Source: Candidatus Neomicrothrix sp. UBA6944
GTDB taxonomy: Bacteria > Actinomycetota > Acidimicrobiia > Acidimicrobiales > Poriferisodalaceae
Length of the DNA stretch: 37,390 bases
Assembly (NCBI GenBank): GCA_002448715.1
Contig: DJZU01000117.1
Coordinates: 1-37,390, forward strand
Reading direction: 5' to 3'
The position numbers and the translations under genes are program-made. The notes beneath the pieces are model-generated. The model saw only the letters and a list, made by a program, of their open reading frames with translations, did not search any database and was not told the DNA's origin. Of the stretch, positions 25,810 to 33,264 are shown piece by piece (positions within the stretch are counted from its first letter, which is position 1; every line of letters begins with the position of its first letter).

Positions 25810-27213
25810 TCAGTCCAAATCATCTGGAGTCACGAACGTGCCGGCAATAGCGCTTGCCGCGGCAACTGCAGGTGAAACGAGGTGAGTCCGACCTCCTCGA
25901 CCCTGTCTGCCCTCAAAATTTCTATTCGATGTCGATGCTGAACGTTCCCCTGGTTGGAGCTTGTCCGGGTTCATGGCCAGACACATGGAGCACCCGGGCT
26001 CTCTCCAGTCGAAGCCCGCTTCTATAAAGATTTGATCGAGGCCTTCTGCTTCTGCCTGCGCTTTCACTTCAAAAGAGCCGGGCACAACCAATGTGCGAAC
26101 GCCCTCTTTCACAGTTCTTCCTCGAGCAACCTCCGAGGCTAGACGCAGGTCCTCAATGCGAGAATTTGTGCAGGAACCGATGAAGACGGTGTCTACAGTC
26201 ACATCGCTGAGCTTGGATCCCGCCGTCAAACCCATGTACTCAAGAGCTCGTTCGGCTGTGGCAGCCTCAACCGGATCGCTATACGCGTCAGGGCCCGGTA
26301 TTGGAGCGCTAATCGGAATGACATGTGCGGGGTTGGTCCCCCAAGTGACGTGTGGTTCGAGAGATACCGCGTCAATATCGACGGTTTTGTCGAACACCGC
26401 ATCTTCATCCGTCACTAACTTGCTCCATTCCGCTACGGCTCCTTCCCAGTTGGCTCCGTCGGGAGCATGGGGCCGGCCCTTTAGATAATTGAAAGTGACT
26501 TCATCAGGAGCAATGAGACCCGCTTTAGCACCAGCCTCTATTGACATGTTGCAAACGGTCATGCGGCCCTCCATAGAGAGAGCCTCAATTGCAGCACCGC
26601 GATATTCGATGATGTGACCAATACCACCACCAGTGCCGATACGACCGATAATTGCCAACACGATGTCTTTTGCAGTTACTCCGGCAGGGGCATCACCGTT
26701 CACGTTTATGGCCATTGTTCCGGGACGAGTCTGAGGAAGAGTTTGGCTTGCCAGTACGTGTTCAACTTCTGAAGTACCAATTCCGAAAGCTAAAGCTCCG
26801 AAGGCGCCGTGGGTAGATGTGTGACTGTCACCACATACGACAGTCATACCGGGCAGCGTCAGGCCTTTCTCAGGTCCTATGACGTGAACAATTCCTTGGC
26901 CAGGGTCGCCCATCGGGTACAACATGATCCCGAACTCTTCGCAGTTCGATCTAAGAACTTCGACCTGTTTTTTGCTGATTTCGTCGGCAATCGGCAGGTG
27001 AATGTCTTCAGTGGGAACATTATGATCTTCAGTTGCGACAGTTAGATCTGGTCTGCGAACAGGCCGACCGTTCATCCTCAAGCCATCAAAAGCCTGAGGA
27101 GAAGTCACCTCGTGAATGAGATGAAGGTCTATGTACAAAAGGTCAGGGAGACCATCACCGCTCCTAACTATGTGGCGTTCCCATACTTTGTCGCTGAGAG
27201 TCTTACCGACCAT
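25810..27213 (-). CDS. leuC: 3-isopropylmalate dehydratase large subunit
   Basis: LeuC carries the [4Fe-4S] cluster of isopropylmalate isomerase. The 467-residue product is full length, with cluster ligands Cys348 (FIGSCTNSR), Cys408 and Cys411 (EPGCSMCLAMNPD), plus VVCGDSHTSTHGAFGALAFGIG and the C-terminal NRNFEGRQGRGGRTHL block. It is the third gene of an apparent minus-strand unit greA-hydrolase-leuC-leuD, 53 bases after the hydrolase. No leader peptide is visible upstream, unlike ilvB and leuB. It probably serves both leucine and citramalate-derived isoleucine synthesis. Confidence 0.97.
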   Translation of the reverse strand: MVGKTLSDKVWERHIVRSGDGLPDLLYIDLHLIHEVTSPQAFDGLRMNGRPVRRPDLTVATEDHNVPTEDIHLPIADEISKKQVEVLRSNCEEFGIMLYPMGDPGQGIVHVIGPEKGLTLPGMTVVCGDSHTSTHGAFGALAFGIGTSEVEHVLASQTLPQTRPGTMAINVNGDAPAGVTAKDIVLAIIGRIGTGGGIGHIIEYRGAAIEALSMEGRMTVCNMSIEAGAKAGLIAPDEVTFNYLKGRPHAPDGANWEGAVAEWSKLVTDEDAVFDKTVDIDAVSLEPHVTWGTNPAHVIPISAPIPGPDAYSDPVEAATAERALEYMGLTAGSKLSDVTVDTVFIGSCTNSRIEDLRLASEVARGRTVKEGVRTLVVPGSFEVKAQAEAEGLDQIFIEAGFDWREPGCSMCLAMNPDKLQPGERSASTSNRNFEGRQGRGGRTHLVSPAVAAASAIAGTFVTPDDLD

Positions 27214-27266
27214 CTAAATCCTTTGAGTTTCGTGCTTGTGGGAGGCAGGAATAGTCCATCACTGTG

Positions 27267-28181
27267 TCAGTCGATTGCCGTCGGGGTCCAGTGAGACCTA
27301 TGAACAACATCGGAAATCGCAGATGTAAGTGACTTACGGAATGCTTCAGGTTGCCCAACACAAACTGTGTGACTCCCAACGATTTCATAACTAGTCGCTC
27401 CCGGAATGACTTCTAACATTTCTCGTTGTCGCGATACGGAAACCACTTCGTCCTCGGTTGTGACAACGGCTGATACAGGGATGTCTATTGTACGAAGCCA
27501 ACGGCGGCTATCGAACAGTCCAATGCGGTGGCCGGCTTGAATCAGCTTTAAGGGGTCGTGGCGACGTAGCTCTCCGATCGCCCACTGACGCAGATCTTTG
27601 CCTGACTTGCCTGTGAGCAGTTGACTGCCAATAAGTTGACGCAAGGCCCTTGGTATAACCCTCGCTGCTTGCGCCAAGGTACCTATTGCTGCGAAACGGA
27701 CGTGATCTTGTTTGGTGGTGCTGAAGGACGCAGCTGTGGCGCAAAGCACTAACCCAAAAACACGGCCAGGATGACGTCTCCAAATTAACTGTGCTACTGG
27801 TCCTCCCATTGAATAGCCGACAGCTATGACTTTTTCTATACCCAATTGATCGAGAAGAGCCACAGCGTCATCGGCGCAGTCGGTAAGTCGAAATGGCGTC
27901 TTAGAACGAATCCCCCGACCGTGACCTCGGTGGTCAAGAGCAACCAAGCCGTACTTGCCCTCTAGTGCTGAGTAACTGCTGTACCAGTTCAAATCTGCTG
28001 TTGCGGTCCATCCGTGCAGCAAGAGGATGGTCGGTGCACCGGGAGGAGCTTCGACGACGCGAGCGAAAGTTCTCCCTCTGTCGGGTAGGTCATAGTGCCG
28101 CCCTCGAGGTAACACGAGACGGTTCTGATGATCATCTTTTTGCGAGGCCTCTCTGGGAGCAATCGCAGCGTCGCCGGTCAT
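27267..28181 (-). CDS. Alpha/beta-fold hydrolase
   Basis: The 304-residue protein has the alpha/beta-hydrolase plan: oxyanion-hole LLLHGWTA (54-61), VALDHRGHG, nucleophile elbow GYSMGG (Ser124), acid in TTEDEVV (Asp244) and general base in GSHTVCV (His271). A lid-like helical insertion lies between about 155 and 225. There is no signal peptide, so it is cytoplasmic. The substrate is unknown; similarity to esterases/epoxide-hydrolase-like proteins is fold-level only. It starts nine bases after the greA stop and precedes leuC. Confidence 0.87.
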   Translation of the reverse strand: MTGDAAIAPREASQKDDHQNRLVLPRGRHYDLPDRGRTFARVVEAPPGAPTILLLHGWTATADLNWYSSYSALEGKYGLVALDHRGHGRGIRSKTPFRLTDCADDAVALLDQLGIEKVIAVGYSMGGPVAQLIWRRHPGRVFGLVLCATAASFSTTKQDHVRFAAIGTLAQAARVIPRALRQLIGSQLLTGKSGKDLRQWAIGELRRHDPLKLIQAGHRIGLFDSRRWLRTIDIPVSAVVTTEDEVVSVSRQREMLEVIPGATSYEIVGSHTVCVGQPEAFRKSLTSAISDVVHRSHWTPTAID

Positions 28182-28190
28182 CTAAACCCT

Positions 28191-28658
28191 TCAAGCCTCT
28201 ATAGAAATGATTTCGACTGAGAGACTGCCTGCGCCGGCCTCATATTCAACTACGTCACCTACGACGCCACCTTCTAGAGCTTGACCCATTGGTGAGCCGG
28301 GCGAAATAATTTCGAGATCCTCGCGCCGCTCTTCTATTGAGCCAAAAAGATATTTTTCGGTGGTGTCATCGCCTTGGAATCGGATCTCAACCACAACGCC
28401 TGGAGCTACTGATTCGTCTGAGGTTTGCTCTACCACTTCGCAGTTTTCTAGGACTGAGGTGAGATGAAGTATTCGGCCTTCCATCTTTCCTTGCTCTTCT
28501 TTGGCTGCGTGGTAGTCACCGTTTTCTGAGAGATCGCCTAGGAGCCTTGCTTGCTCGATCTTGTCAGCAATATCTATGCGGCCGCGCGTAGTTAAGTCTT
28601 TTAGTTCGGTGGCAAGGCGGGCGTGCGCCTCAGGAGATAGACGTTGCGTTTCAGCCAT
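28191..28658 (-). CDS. greA: Transcription elongation factor GreA
   Basis: GreA inserts a coiled coil into the RNA-polymerase secondary channel and stimulates cleavage of backtracked RNA. The 155-residue product has the N-terminal coiled coil with the acidic tip GDLSENGDYHAAKEEQ (from about residue 41) and the C-terminal FKBP-like domain ending with SPMGQALEGGVVGDVVEY. It is first in the minus-strand run to leuCD and is divergent from the leuB leader. Actinobacteria usually have one such protein. Confidence 0.95.
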   Translation of the reverse strand: MAETQRLSPEAHARLATELKDLTTRGRIDIADKIEQARLLGDLSENGDYHAAKEEQGKMEGRILHLTSVLENCEVVEQTSDESVAPGVVVEIRFQGDDTTEKYLFGSIEERREDLEIISPGSPMGQALEGGVVGDVVEYEAGAGSLSVEIISIEA

Positions 28659-28718
28659 TCACCAGAGCGTATCGAATCCGGCTCGGCAATGAACTGCGGC
28701 GCCGTTTTCTAGTCCAGG

Positions 28719-28747
28719 TTGACGTAGCGCCCGAAGTTGTTAACAAT
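28719..28747 (+). promoter_or_regulatory. Candidate promoter of the leuB-cimA leader
   Basis: TTGACG (28719-28724, five of six matches) and AACAAT (28742-28747, four of six) are spaced by 17 bases. A start site about eight bases downstream falls on the GTG at 28755, which would give a leaderless leader-peptide mRNA. Confidence 0.48.
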
Positions 28748-28790
28748 GGAAGGTGTGAAGGCAGACCTGACCGCCATCATTATTTCGTAG
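28746..28790 (+). CDS. Putative leuB-cimA leader peptide (Ile-Ile-Ile)
   Basis: A 14-residue frame MEGVKADLTAIIIS ends at TAG 28788-28790. Three consecutive isoleucine codons, ATC ATT ATT (28776-28784), stand two codons before the stop. If transcription starts near 28755, translation would begin at the in-frame GTG there, giving an 11-residue peptide. A perfect palindrome begins immediately after the stop and a terminator-like stem follows. The codon run points to isoleucine sensing rather than leucine. Confidence 0.7.
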   Translation: MEGVKADLTAIIIS

Positions 28791-28812
28791 CGCACACGGT
28801 TAACCGTGTGCG
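28791..28812 (+). promoter_or_regulatory. Perfect palindromic hairpin in the leuB leader
   Basis: CGCACACGGTT and AACCGTGTGCG form an exact 11-bp palindrome (as RNA, a 9-bp stem with a TTAA loop) directly after the leader stop codon. Its right-arm AACCG (28802-28806) can instead pair with CGGTT (28835-28839), the right arm of the following terminator. That would be an antiterminator when a ribosome stalled at the Ile codons covers the left arm. A DNA-binding operator is the alternative reading. Confidence 0.62.
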
Positions 28813-28819
28813 CCTAATG

Positions 28820-28850
28820 ACCGTCCCGTAGGGGCGGTTGTTGTCTTTCT
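28820..28850 (+). terminator. Attenuator terminator before leuB
   Basis: ACCGTCCC (28820-28827) pairs with GGGGCGGT (28831-28838) around the loop GTA, eight pairs with one T-G, followed by the T-rich TGTTGTCTTTCT. It lies about 60 bases upstream of leuB, where it would stop leader transcripts prematurely. Confidence 0.62.
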
Positions 28851-28907
28851 GGGGCCACCTAACTCAGGTTGGTTCGGACATCGGCTAGATAAACGAGGAG
28901 AACATAA

Positions 28908-29897
28908 GTGCCACACAAGATTGCAGTTATCGGTGGAGATGGCATCGGCCCAGAAGTTACCTCGGTAGCCCTTGAGGTGATGAGAGCTGCAGGTGCTGAC
29001 CTTGAGACCACTGACTTTCGGTTAGGAGGGTTCCGGTACCTGGAGGACGGTGTGGTCCTTCCAGATGAAACTCTTGAGGAATTGCGTGGATACGACGCGA
29101 TTTTGCTCGGCGCAGTTGGCACACCGGAGGTTCCACCCGGGGTTATAGAACGAGGGTTGCTGTTGAAAGCCCGATTTGAACTTGATTTGTATGTCAACTT
29201 GAGGCCGTTCGTCCTACCCAATGGCCACGAATTTGTGGTTATTCGTGAGAACACCGAAGGTACCTACGCGGGCGAGGGGGGCTTTCTTCGCAAAGGTACG
29301 GCCGACGAAATCGCCACTCAAGGATCAGTGAATACCCGAAAAGGGGCGGAGCGTTGCATCCGTTACGGCTTTGAACTGGCTCGCACCCGAGAGCGCAAGC
29401 ATCTCACGTTGGTTCATAAGACCAACGTCTTAACATTCTCAGGGGATCTTTGGGAAAGGACTTTTCAGGAGGTATCTGAGGAGTATCCCGACATCGAAAT
29501 TGCTTATAACCATGTAGATGCCGCCTGCATCTACTTTGTCGAGGATCCGACCCGATACGAGGTCGTTGTTACAGACAACCTATTTGGAGACATCTTGACT
29601 GATCTCGGAGGCGCTGTGGCCGGAGGCATCGGTCTAGCGTCGTCGGCAAACCTCAACCCTGAACGAACTGCCCCCTCTCTTTTCGAACCGGTTCATGGTT
29701 CTGCCCCAGATATTGCAGGTCAGGGACTCGCTAATCCCACAGCTGCAGTGCTATCCGGTGCCATGATGCTCGATTTCTTGGGTGACTCAGAAACTGCGGG
29801 AATTGTTCGTAACGCATGCGATGAGATTCCGAATAGTGGCACCACTCAGGAAATATCGTCGGCGATTCTCGCCAATCTCTCACAGGGGGCTCCATGA
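28908..29897 (+). CDS. leuB: 3-isopropylmalate dehydrogenase (beta-decarboxylating dehydrogenase)
   Basis: The 329-residue product belongs to the LeuB/isocitrate-dehydrogenase family and resembles the short actinobacterial LeuB. It shows IAVIGGDGIGPEV, LLKARFELDLYVNLRP (substrate Arg residues), RENTEGTYAGEGG, the catalytic Lys in HKTNVL, the metal acids in VVTDNLFGDILTDLGG and the NAD loop EPVHGSAPDIAGQGLANP. LeuB acts in leucine synthesis and also oxidises 3-methylmalate to 2-oxobutyrate in the citramalate route. The GTG start has GAGGAG seven bases upstream. It overlaps cimA as ATGA and is preceded by an Ile-codon leader, so the citramalate role may matter most here. Confidence 0.94.
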   Translation: MPHKIAVIGGDGIGPEVTSVALEVMRAAGADLETTDFRLGGFRYLEDGVVLPDETLEELRGYDAILLGAVGTPEVPPGVIERGLLLKARFELDLYVNLRPFVLPNGHEFVVIRENTEGTYAGEGGFLRKGTADEIATQGSVNTRKGAERCIRYGFELARTRERKHLTLVHKTNVLTFSGDLWERTFQEVSEEYPDIEIAYNHVDAACIYFVEDPTRYEVVVTDNLFGDILTDLGGAVAGGIGLASSANLNPERTAPSLFEPVHGSAPDIAGQGLANPTAAVLSGAMMLDFLGDSETAGIVRNACDEIPNSGTTQEISSAILANLSQGAP

Positions 29898-31540
29898 GTG
29901 AAGAAAAGAGCAGCCCTGCTCTCGACCGCCAGGGTGTCCGAGATACTTCATGGCCTCAAAGGGTTGAGATATTCGATACCACATTGCGTGATGGAGTCCA
30001 GTTCGAAGGCATCTCGGTTTCATCAGATGACAAACTTAAAGTGGCGCGTCAGCTTGACCTTCTTGGAGTCCATTGGATTGAAGGTGGATGGCCCGGGTCA
30101 AACCCGAAAGACGAAGAATTCTTTGAGCGTGCCGCAACTGAACTTGAGTTGCAAAACTCGCAACTTGTTGCTTTTGGATCGACTCGCCGACCTAAGGGCC
30201 GAGTAGACGAAGATCAAACACTGTCTTCCTTAGTGCAAGCCAAGACTTCAACGGTATGCATTGTCGGGAAATCTTGGGACTATCACGTCACGGAAGCTTT
30301 ACGTCAACCGCTTGACGAAGGAGTCGCAATGGTTGGCGACTCAGTGCAGTTTCTGAAATCCGAAGGTTTGCGAGTTTTTTTCGATGCTGAACATTTTTTT
30401 GACGGATACAAACGTAACCCAGAGTTTTCGCTCAGAGTTCTTGAAGCGGCTGCGGTGCAAGGCGCTGATTGTCTGGTCTTGTGTGACACCAACGGCGGCT
30501 CCTTACCGCATGAAGTAGAGACAATTGTCAGCGCTGTTGTCCGGCACTTCGATGGCGTTCAGATCGGAATGCACACCCAAAATGACACCGGATGCGCAGT
30601 CGCTAACGCCGTAGCTGGGGTTGTAGCGGGTGCCACCCACGTGCAGGGAACAATTAACGGATATGGCGAACGAACTGGGAACTGTGACAATACGGTTTTG
30701 GTGCCGAATTTGACTCTCAAGATGGGCATCGAGACCTTGCCGAACGGGCATATCGAGAGATTGACAGCAGTCTCCCATCACGTTGCTGAATTAATGAACA
30801 TGCCTCCTCAACACCAGCAGCCCTACGTGGGAACTTCTGCTTTCGCTCATAAGGCGGGTCTGCATACGAGCGCGATCGCTCGCCGCCCAGACAGTTATGA
30901 GCATGTAGACCCCGCGGCGGTCGGCAACACGACGCGCTTTCTGTTAGGTGACTTGTCGGGCAGAGCTTCGGTGGAATTAAAGGCCGAACAACTTGGCATA
31001 GAACTCGAGGATCAACAAATGGTCGAAGTGGTCGAGGAAATGAAGCGATTGGAACACGAGGGCTATCACTTTGAAGTAGCTGATGCCTCCCTAGAGCTCA
31101 TGATGCGTCGCGCCGCCGGCGAGAAGTTCGATTATTTCGATGTGGAATCTTTCCGGGTATTGGTCGAGCGAGGTCAAGATCGCCGGTTTGACACAGAAGC
31201 GACTCTTCGGATAGTCGTTGGGGGAGAGAGGTTGATTACCGTTGGGGAAGGTGACGGTCCTGTCAATGCACTGGACAACGCGTTTCGTAACGCAGTGCTC
31301 GATATCTACCCCGAACTGAGTGGCGTACACCTCACTGACTACAAAGTTCGAGTACTCGATACGGACCGTGGAACCGGTGCTGTGACACGAGTCCTGGTGG
31401 ATAGCAGTGATGCGCAATCGACGTGGACCACCATAGGTGTCTCGGAAAATATTATTGAAGCTTCATGGCTTGCCCTTCGTGACGCGCTGATTTATGCCCT
31501 GTACAGGCACCGCGCAGGCACGGCCAGTTCTCTAGACTGA
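29894..31540 (+). CDS. cimA: (R)-citramalate synthase
   Basis: CimA condenses pyruvate with acetyl-CoA to citramalate, giving 2-oxobutyrate for isoleucine without threonine deaminase. The 548-residue protein has the DRE-TIM catalytic start EIFDTTLRDGVQFEGIS (Arg32, Asp33), GWPGSNPKDEEFF, LCDTNGG, HTQNDTGCAVAN, the NGYGERTGNCD loop and HKAGLHTSA. A LeuA-type allosteric dimer domain runs from about 410 to the end. The GWPGSNPKD block and length match the TIGR00977 citramalate-synthase type rather than 2-isopropylmalate synthase. The ATG overlaps the leuB stop. Assignment over LeuA rests on motif likeness, not activity data. Confidence 0.92.
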   Translation: MSEEKSSPALDRQGVRDTSWPQRVEIFDTTLRDGVQFEGISVSSDDKLKVARQLDLLGVHWIEGGWPGSNPKDEEFFERAATELELQNSQLVAFGSTRRPKGRVDEDQTLSSLVQAKTSTVCIVGKSWDYHVTEALRQPLDEGVAMVGDSVQFLKSEGLRVFFDAEHFFDGYKRNPEFSLRVLEAAAVQGADCLVLCDTNGGSLPHEVETIVSAVVRHFDGVQIGMHTQNDTGCAVANAVAGVVAGATHVQGTINGYGERTGNCDNTVLVPNLTLKMGIETLPNGHIERLTAVSHHVAELMNMPPQHQQPYVGTSAFAHKAGLHTSAIARRPDSYEHVDPAAVGNTTRFLLGDLSGRASVELKAEQLGIELEDQQMVEVVEEMKRLEHEGYHFEVADASLELMMRRAAGEKFDYFDVESFRVLVERGQDRRFDTEATLRIVVGGERLITVGEGDGPVNALDNAFRNAVLDIYPELSGVHLTDYKVRVLDTDRGTGAVTRVLVDSSDAQSTWTTIGVSENIIEASWLALRDALIYALYRHRAGTASSLD

Positions 31541-31546
31541 TGATCC

Positions 31547-32071
31547 ATGGGCGCTCCTAGACACGTACCGCTGTCACCCACTAACGACGCGGCGGTGTAC
31601 AGCTCACCTGATGTTGTTCCTTTGTCCTGGAAGAATGGTCGACCTGGGGATTTGTCATCAGAACAGCCAAGTGGCGGCTTCATGGGACACCAAGGACCCG
31701 ATCAGGGATTTGCTTTACGTCTAAGACGTGCCTTCCGAGACCAACTCCGAGTCAACGAAACTGAACATCTTGAGGATGTCGAAAGTGGTTGCGTTCAAAT
31801 CGCGCTGAAACGTGCTTCTATTTACGGTCGCGCGCCGGTGGTACATGACTTAGAAATTGCTTACCGCATTTGGGGGTTCTTAGATGACGACGCCGACCCG
31901 CAGTTAATACAAGAGCGTTCTCGAAGGTTTGAAGGCGTGTCTGAGTCGCATCATTATTCGGACCTTCGACGTTTGGTAGCAGCCGTGCCGCGCGAGACGC
32001 TACAGATGTCACCTGAAGCCGTAGAAGAACAATACGTATCTGACTGGAAGGCTCTGTTGGAACTGTCATGA
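31547..32071 (+). CDS. Conserved-looking protein of unknown function
   Basis: I recognise no named domain in this 174-residue soluble protein. The first 60 residues are Pro/Ser/Gly-rich and probably disordered. The rest (from about GFALRLRRAFRD) looks helical and charged, with a central IALKRASIYGRAPVVHDLEIAYRIWGFL and a C-terminal ESHHYSDLRRLVAAVPRETL segment. It follows cimA by six bases and overlaps the next gene (ATGA), so it is in the leuB-cimA transcript. I have the impression that similar proteins occur in related actinobacteria, but no search was done. Coding is supported by the overlap and by the intact frame. Confidence 0.7.
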   Translation: MGAPRHVPLSPTNDAAVYSSPDVVPLSWKNGRPGDLSSEQPSGGFMGHQGPDQGFALRLRRAFRDQLRVNETEHLEDVESGCVQIALKRASIYGRAPVVHDLEIAYRIWGFLDDDADPQLIQERSRRFEGVSESHHYSDLRRLVAAVPRETLQMSPEAVEEQYVSDWKALLELS

Positions 32072-32655
32072 ATGATTCAACACCAGACCGAGAATTGCTT
32101 CGTCTTCATCGTCGGGCATGTACTGACTTCGCGGCTCGAATGCGTTTGCCAGCCTGGGAACACCTCCCGATGCCCTTGGCTGCTCCAATGAACGATTTAA
32201 CTGTTGAAGATTTACTTTGTCAGGTCGCTAATGGCAATCTCTTAACTGCGGCGGAACTAACTGGTCAGCCGAGTCCCGAATTGGTGGAGCTGGGAACTGA
32301 TCCGACTCAGGTTGTAGTGGAATCAATACGTACTGTTCTGACTATTGCCTCGGGATTAGATCACCAATCTGGATTCAGTCCACAGCGCAGAGAACTGCTT
32401 TGGAGACGGATCGTCGAACTTACTTTGCTGGGGTATGACCTTCAGCAAGCCATTAGAGCTGGAGCCGGTTTAGATGATCTATTGGTGGACCGTATTTCGA
32501 TGGTCGAACCCGACGTATCGGTGTGGCCTTCTCTACCTCCACTTGAGTTCGACATCTCGACACCACCGCTTTTGCGCCTACTTGCCCGACATGGCCGTCC
32601 ACCCGGTCTATGGATAGATCCATCAGACCCCTCTTGTGGCACCGGACAGTGCTGA
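32068..32655 (+). CDS. MDMPI/DinB-like protein lacking metal ligands
   Basis: The 195-residue product resembles the mycothiol-dependent maleylpyruvate isomerase/DinB-like four-helix family (TIGR03083/TIGR03086 type). The helix-2 block LTVEDLLCQVANGNLL corresponds to the usual W-x-V-x-DLV-x-H, and VELTLLGYDL corresponds to E-LLVH-GWDL. The usual metal His is Gln52, and the second His of the E-x3-H pair is Leu121, so metal binding is probably lost. It overlaps the gene before it by four bases and the next one slightly; the next gene encodes a family member that keeps both His. Function is unknown; pairing as a heterodimer is a guess. Confidence 0.66.
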   Translation: MNDSTPDRELLRLHRRACTDFAARMRLPAWEHLPMPLAAPMNDLTVEDLLCQVANGNLLTAAELTGQPSPELVELGTDPTQVVVESIRTVLTIASGLDHQSGFSPQRRELLWRRIVELTLLGYDLQQAIRAGAGLDDLLVDRISMVEPDVSVWPSLPPLEFDISTPPLLRLLARHGRPPGLWIDPSDPSCGTGQC

Positions 32656-33233
32656 ATGAGCAGCTACCTCACGATGGATGGCTCCGCATTCACCAGCTAG
32701 CGGCTGGCGAAGTTGACTTCCGAATTCGCCAAATTCTTCCTGAATATTGGGATGCCTCAACACCATGTGATGAATGGGATATCTACGACCTAGTCGCCCA
32801 CTGCGTGATTGAGAATATGCGTGTGTCTCTAATTCTCGAAGAAGCGCCTTTTGAAGAAGTGATGGCCCTTAACACCGAAGTCGTCGAAGAAGACCCTGAA
32901 ATGGCATGGGAAGTTTCGTGGCGGAACGCCGTAGCATCTTTTGCTGCGGCAGATCTAGACGAGCAAGTCCAACTGGGCCAACAAGCTATCCCCGCTATCG
33001 AATTCTTACGAATCCGCGCCTGCGACCTTGCGGTCCATGCTTGGGATTTAGCTGTCGGTTTAGGTGTAGACGAGCGTATTGACGAAGAGGTTGTGTCGGC
33101 GGCACTTCCGTGGGCGAGAACAAGACGAGACCAAATGGCCCGCATGCCTGAACTGTTCGATCCGCCGATACAACGCGTTGCACAAGCTGATCCTCAAACC
33201 GAGTTACTGGAGATCTTCGGTCGAGAGGTCTGA
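32649..33233 (+). CDS. MDMPI/DinB-like metal-binding domain protein (TIGR03086-like)
   Basis: The 194-residue product fits the four-helix DinB/MDMPI family. It keeps TPCDEWDIYDLVAH (His51) and ACDLAVHAWDLA (Asp126 and His130), matching the usual H...E-x3-H metal site with Glu changed to Asp. Family members use thiols such as mycothiol, but the substrate here is unknown. I chose the GTG at 32649 (seven-base overlap with the previous gene); an ATG at 32610 would add 13 residues but overlap it by 46 bases. gltX follows after about 30 bases. Confidence 0.78.
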   Translation: MLNEQLPHDGWLRIHQLAAGEVDFRIRQILPEYWDASTPCDEWDIYDLVAHCVIENMRVSLILEEAPFEEVMALNTEVVEEDPEMAWEVSWRNAVASFAAADLDEQVQLGQQAIPAIEFLRIRACDLAVHAWDLAVGLGVDERIDEEVVSAALPWARTRRDQMARMPELFDPPIQRVAQADPQTELLEIFGREV

Positions 33234-33251
33234 ACCAACGAAATACTCTCG

Positions 33252-33257
33252 TACCAT
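33252..33257 (+). promoter_or_regulatory. Candidate -10 box of a leaderless gltX transcript
   Basis: TACCAT (four of six matches to TATAAT) ends seven bases before the gltX GTG, which has no ribosome site. This suggests an internal promoter with transcription starting at the start codon. The -35 region is weak. Confidence 0.4.
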
Positions 33258-33264
33258 CAAGCTT

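Noticed and set aside
26093..26488. 131-codon open frame opposite leuC
   Set aside because: It lies wholly inside a secure leuC gene, has low-complexity Ser/Arg-rich sequence and no ribosome site; an antisense shadow.
27203..27388. Possible leader peptide for leuC
   Set aside because: The frame has no run of Leu or Ile codons and no hairpin or T-tract precedes leuC.
32610..32648. ATG at 32610 as start of the second MDMPI-like gene
   Set aside because: It would overlap the previous gene by 46 bases and adds residues unlike the family; the GTG at 32649 fits better.
33079..33264. N-terminal extension of gltX
   Set aside because: The frame is open only inside the preceding gene; family similarity starts right after the GTG at 33265.
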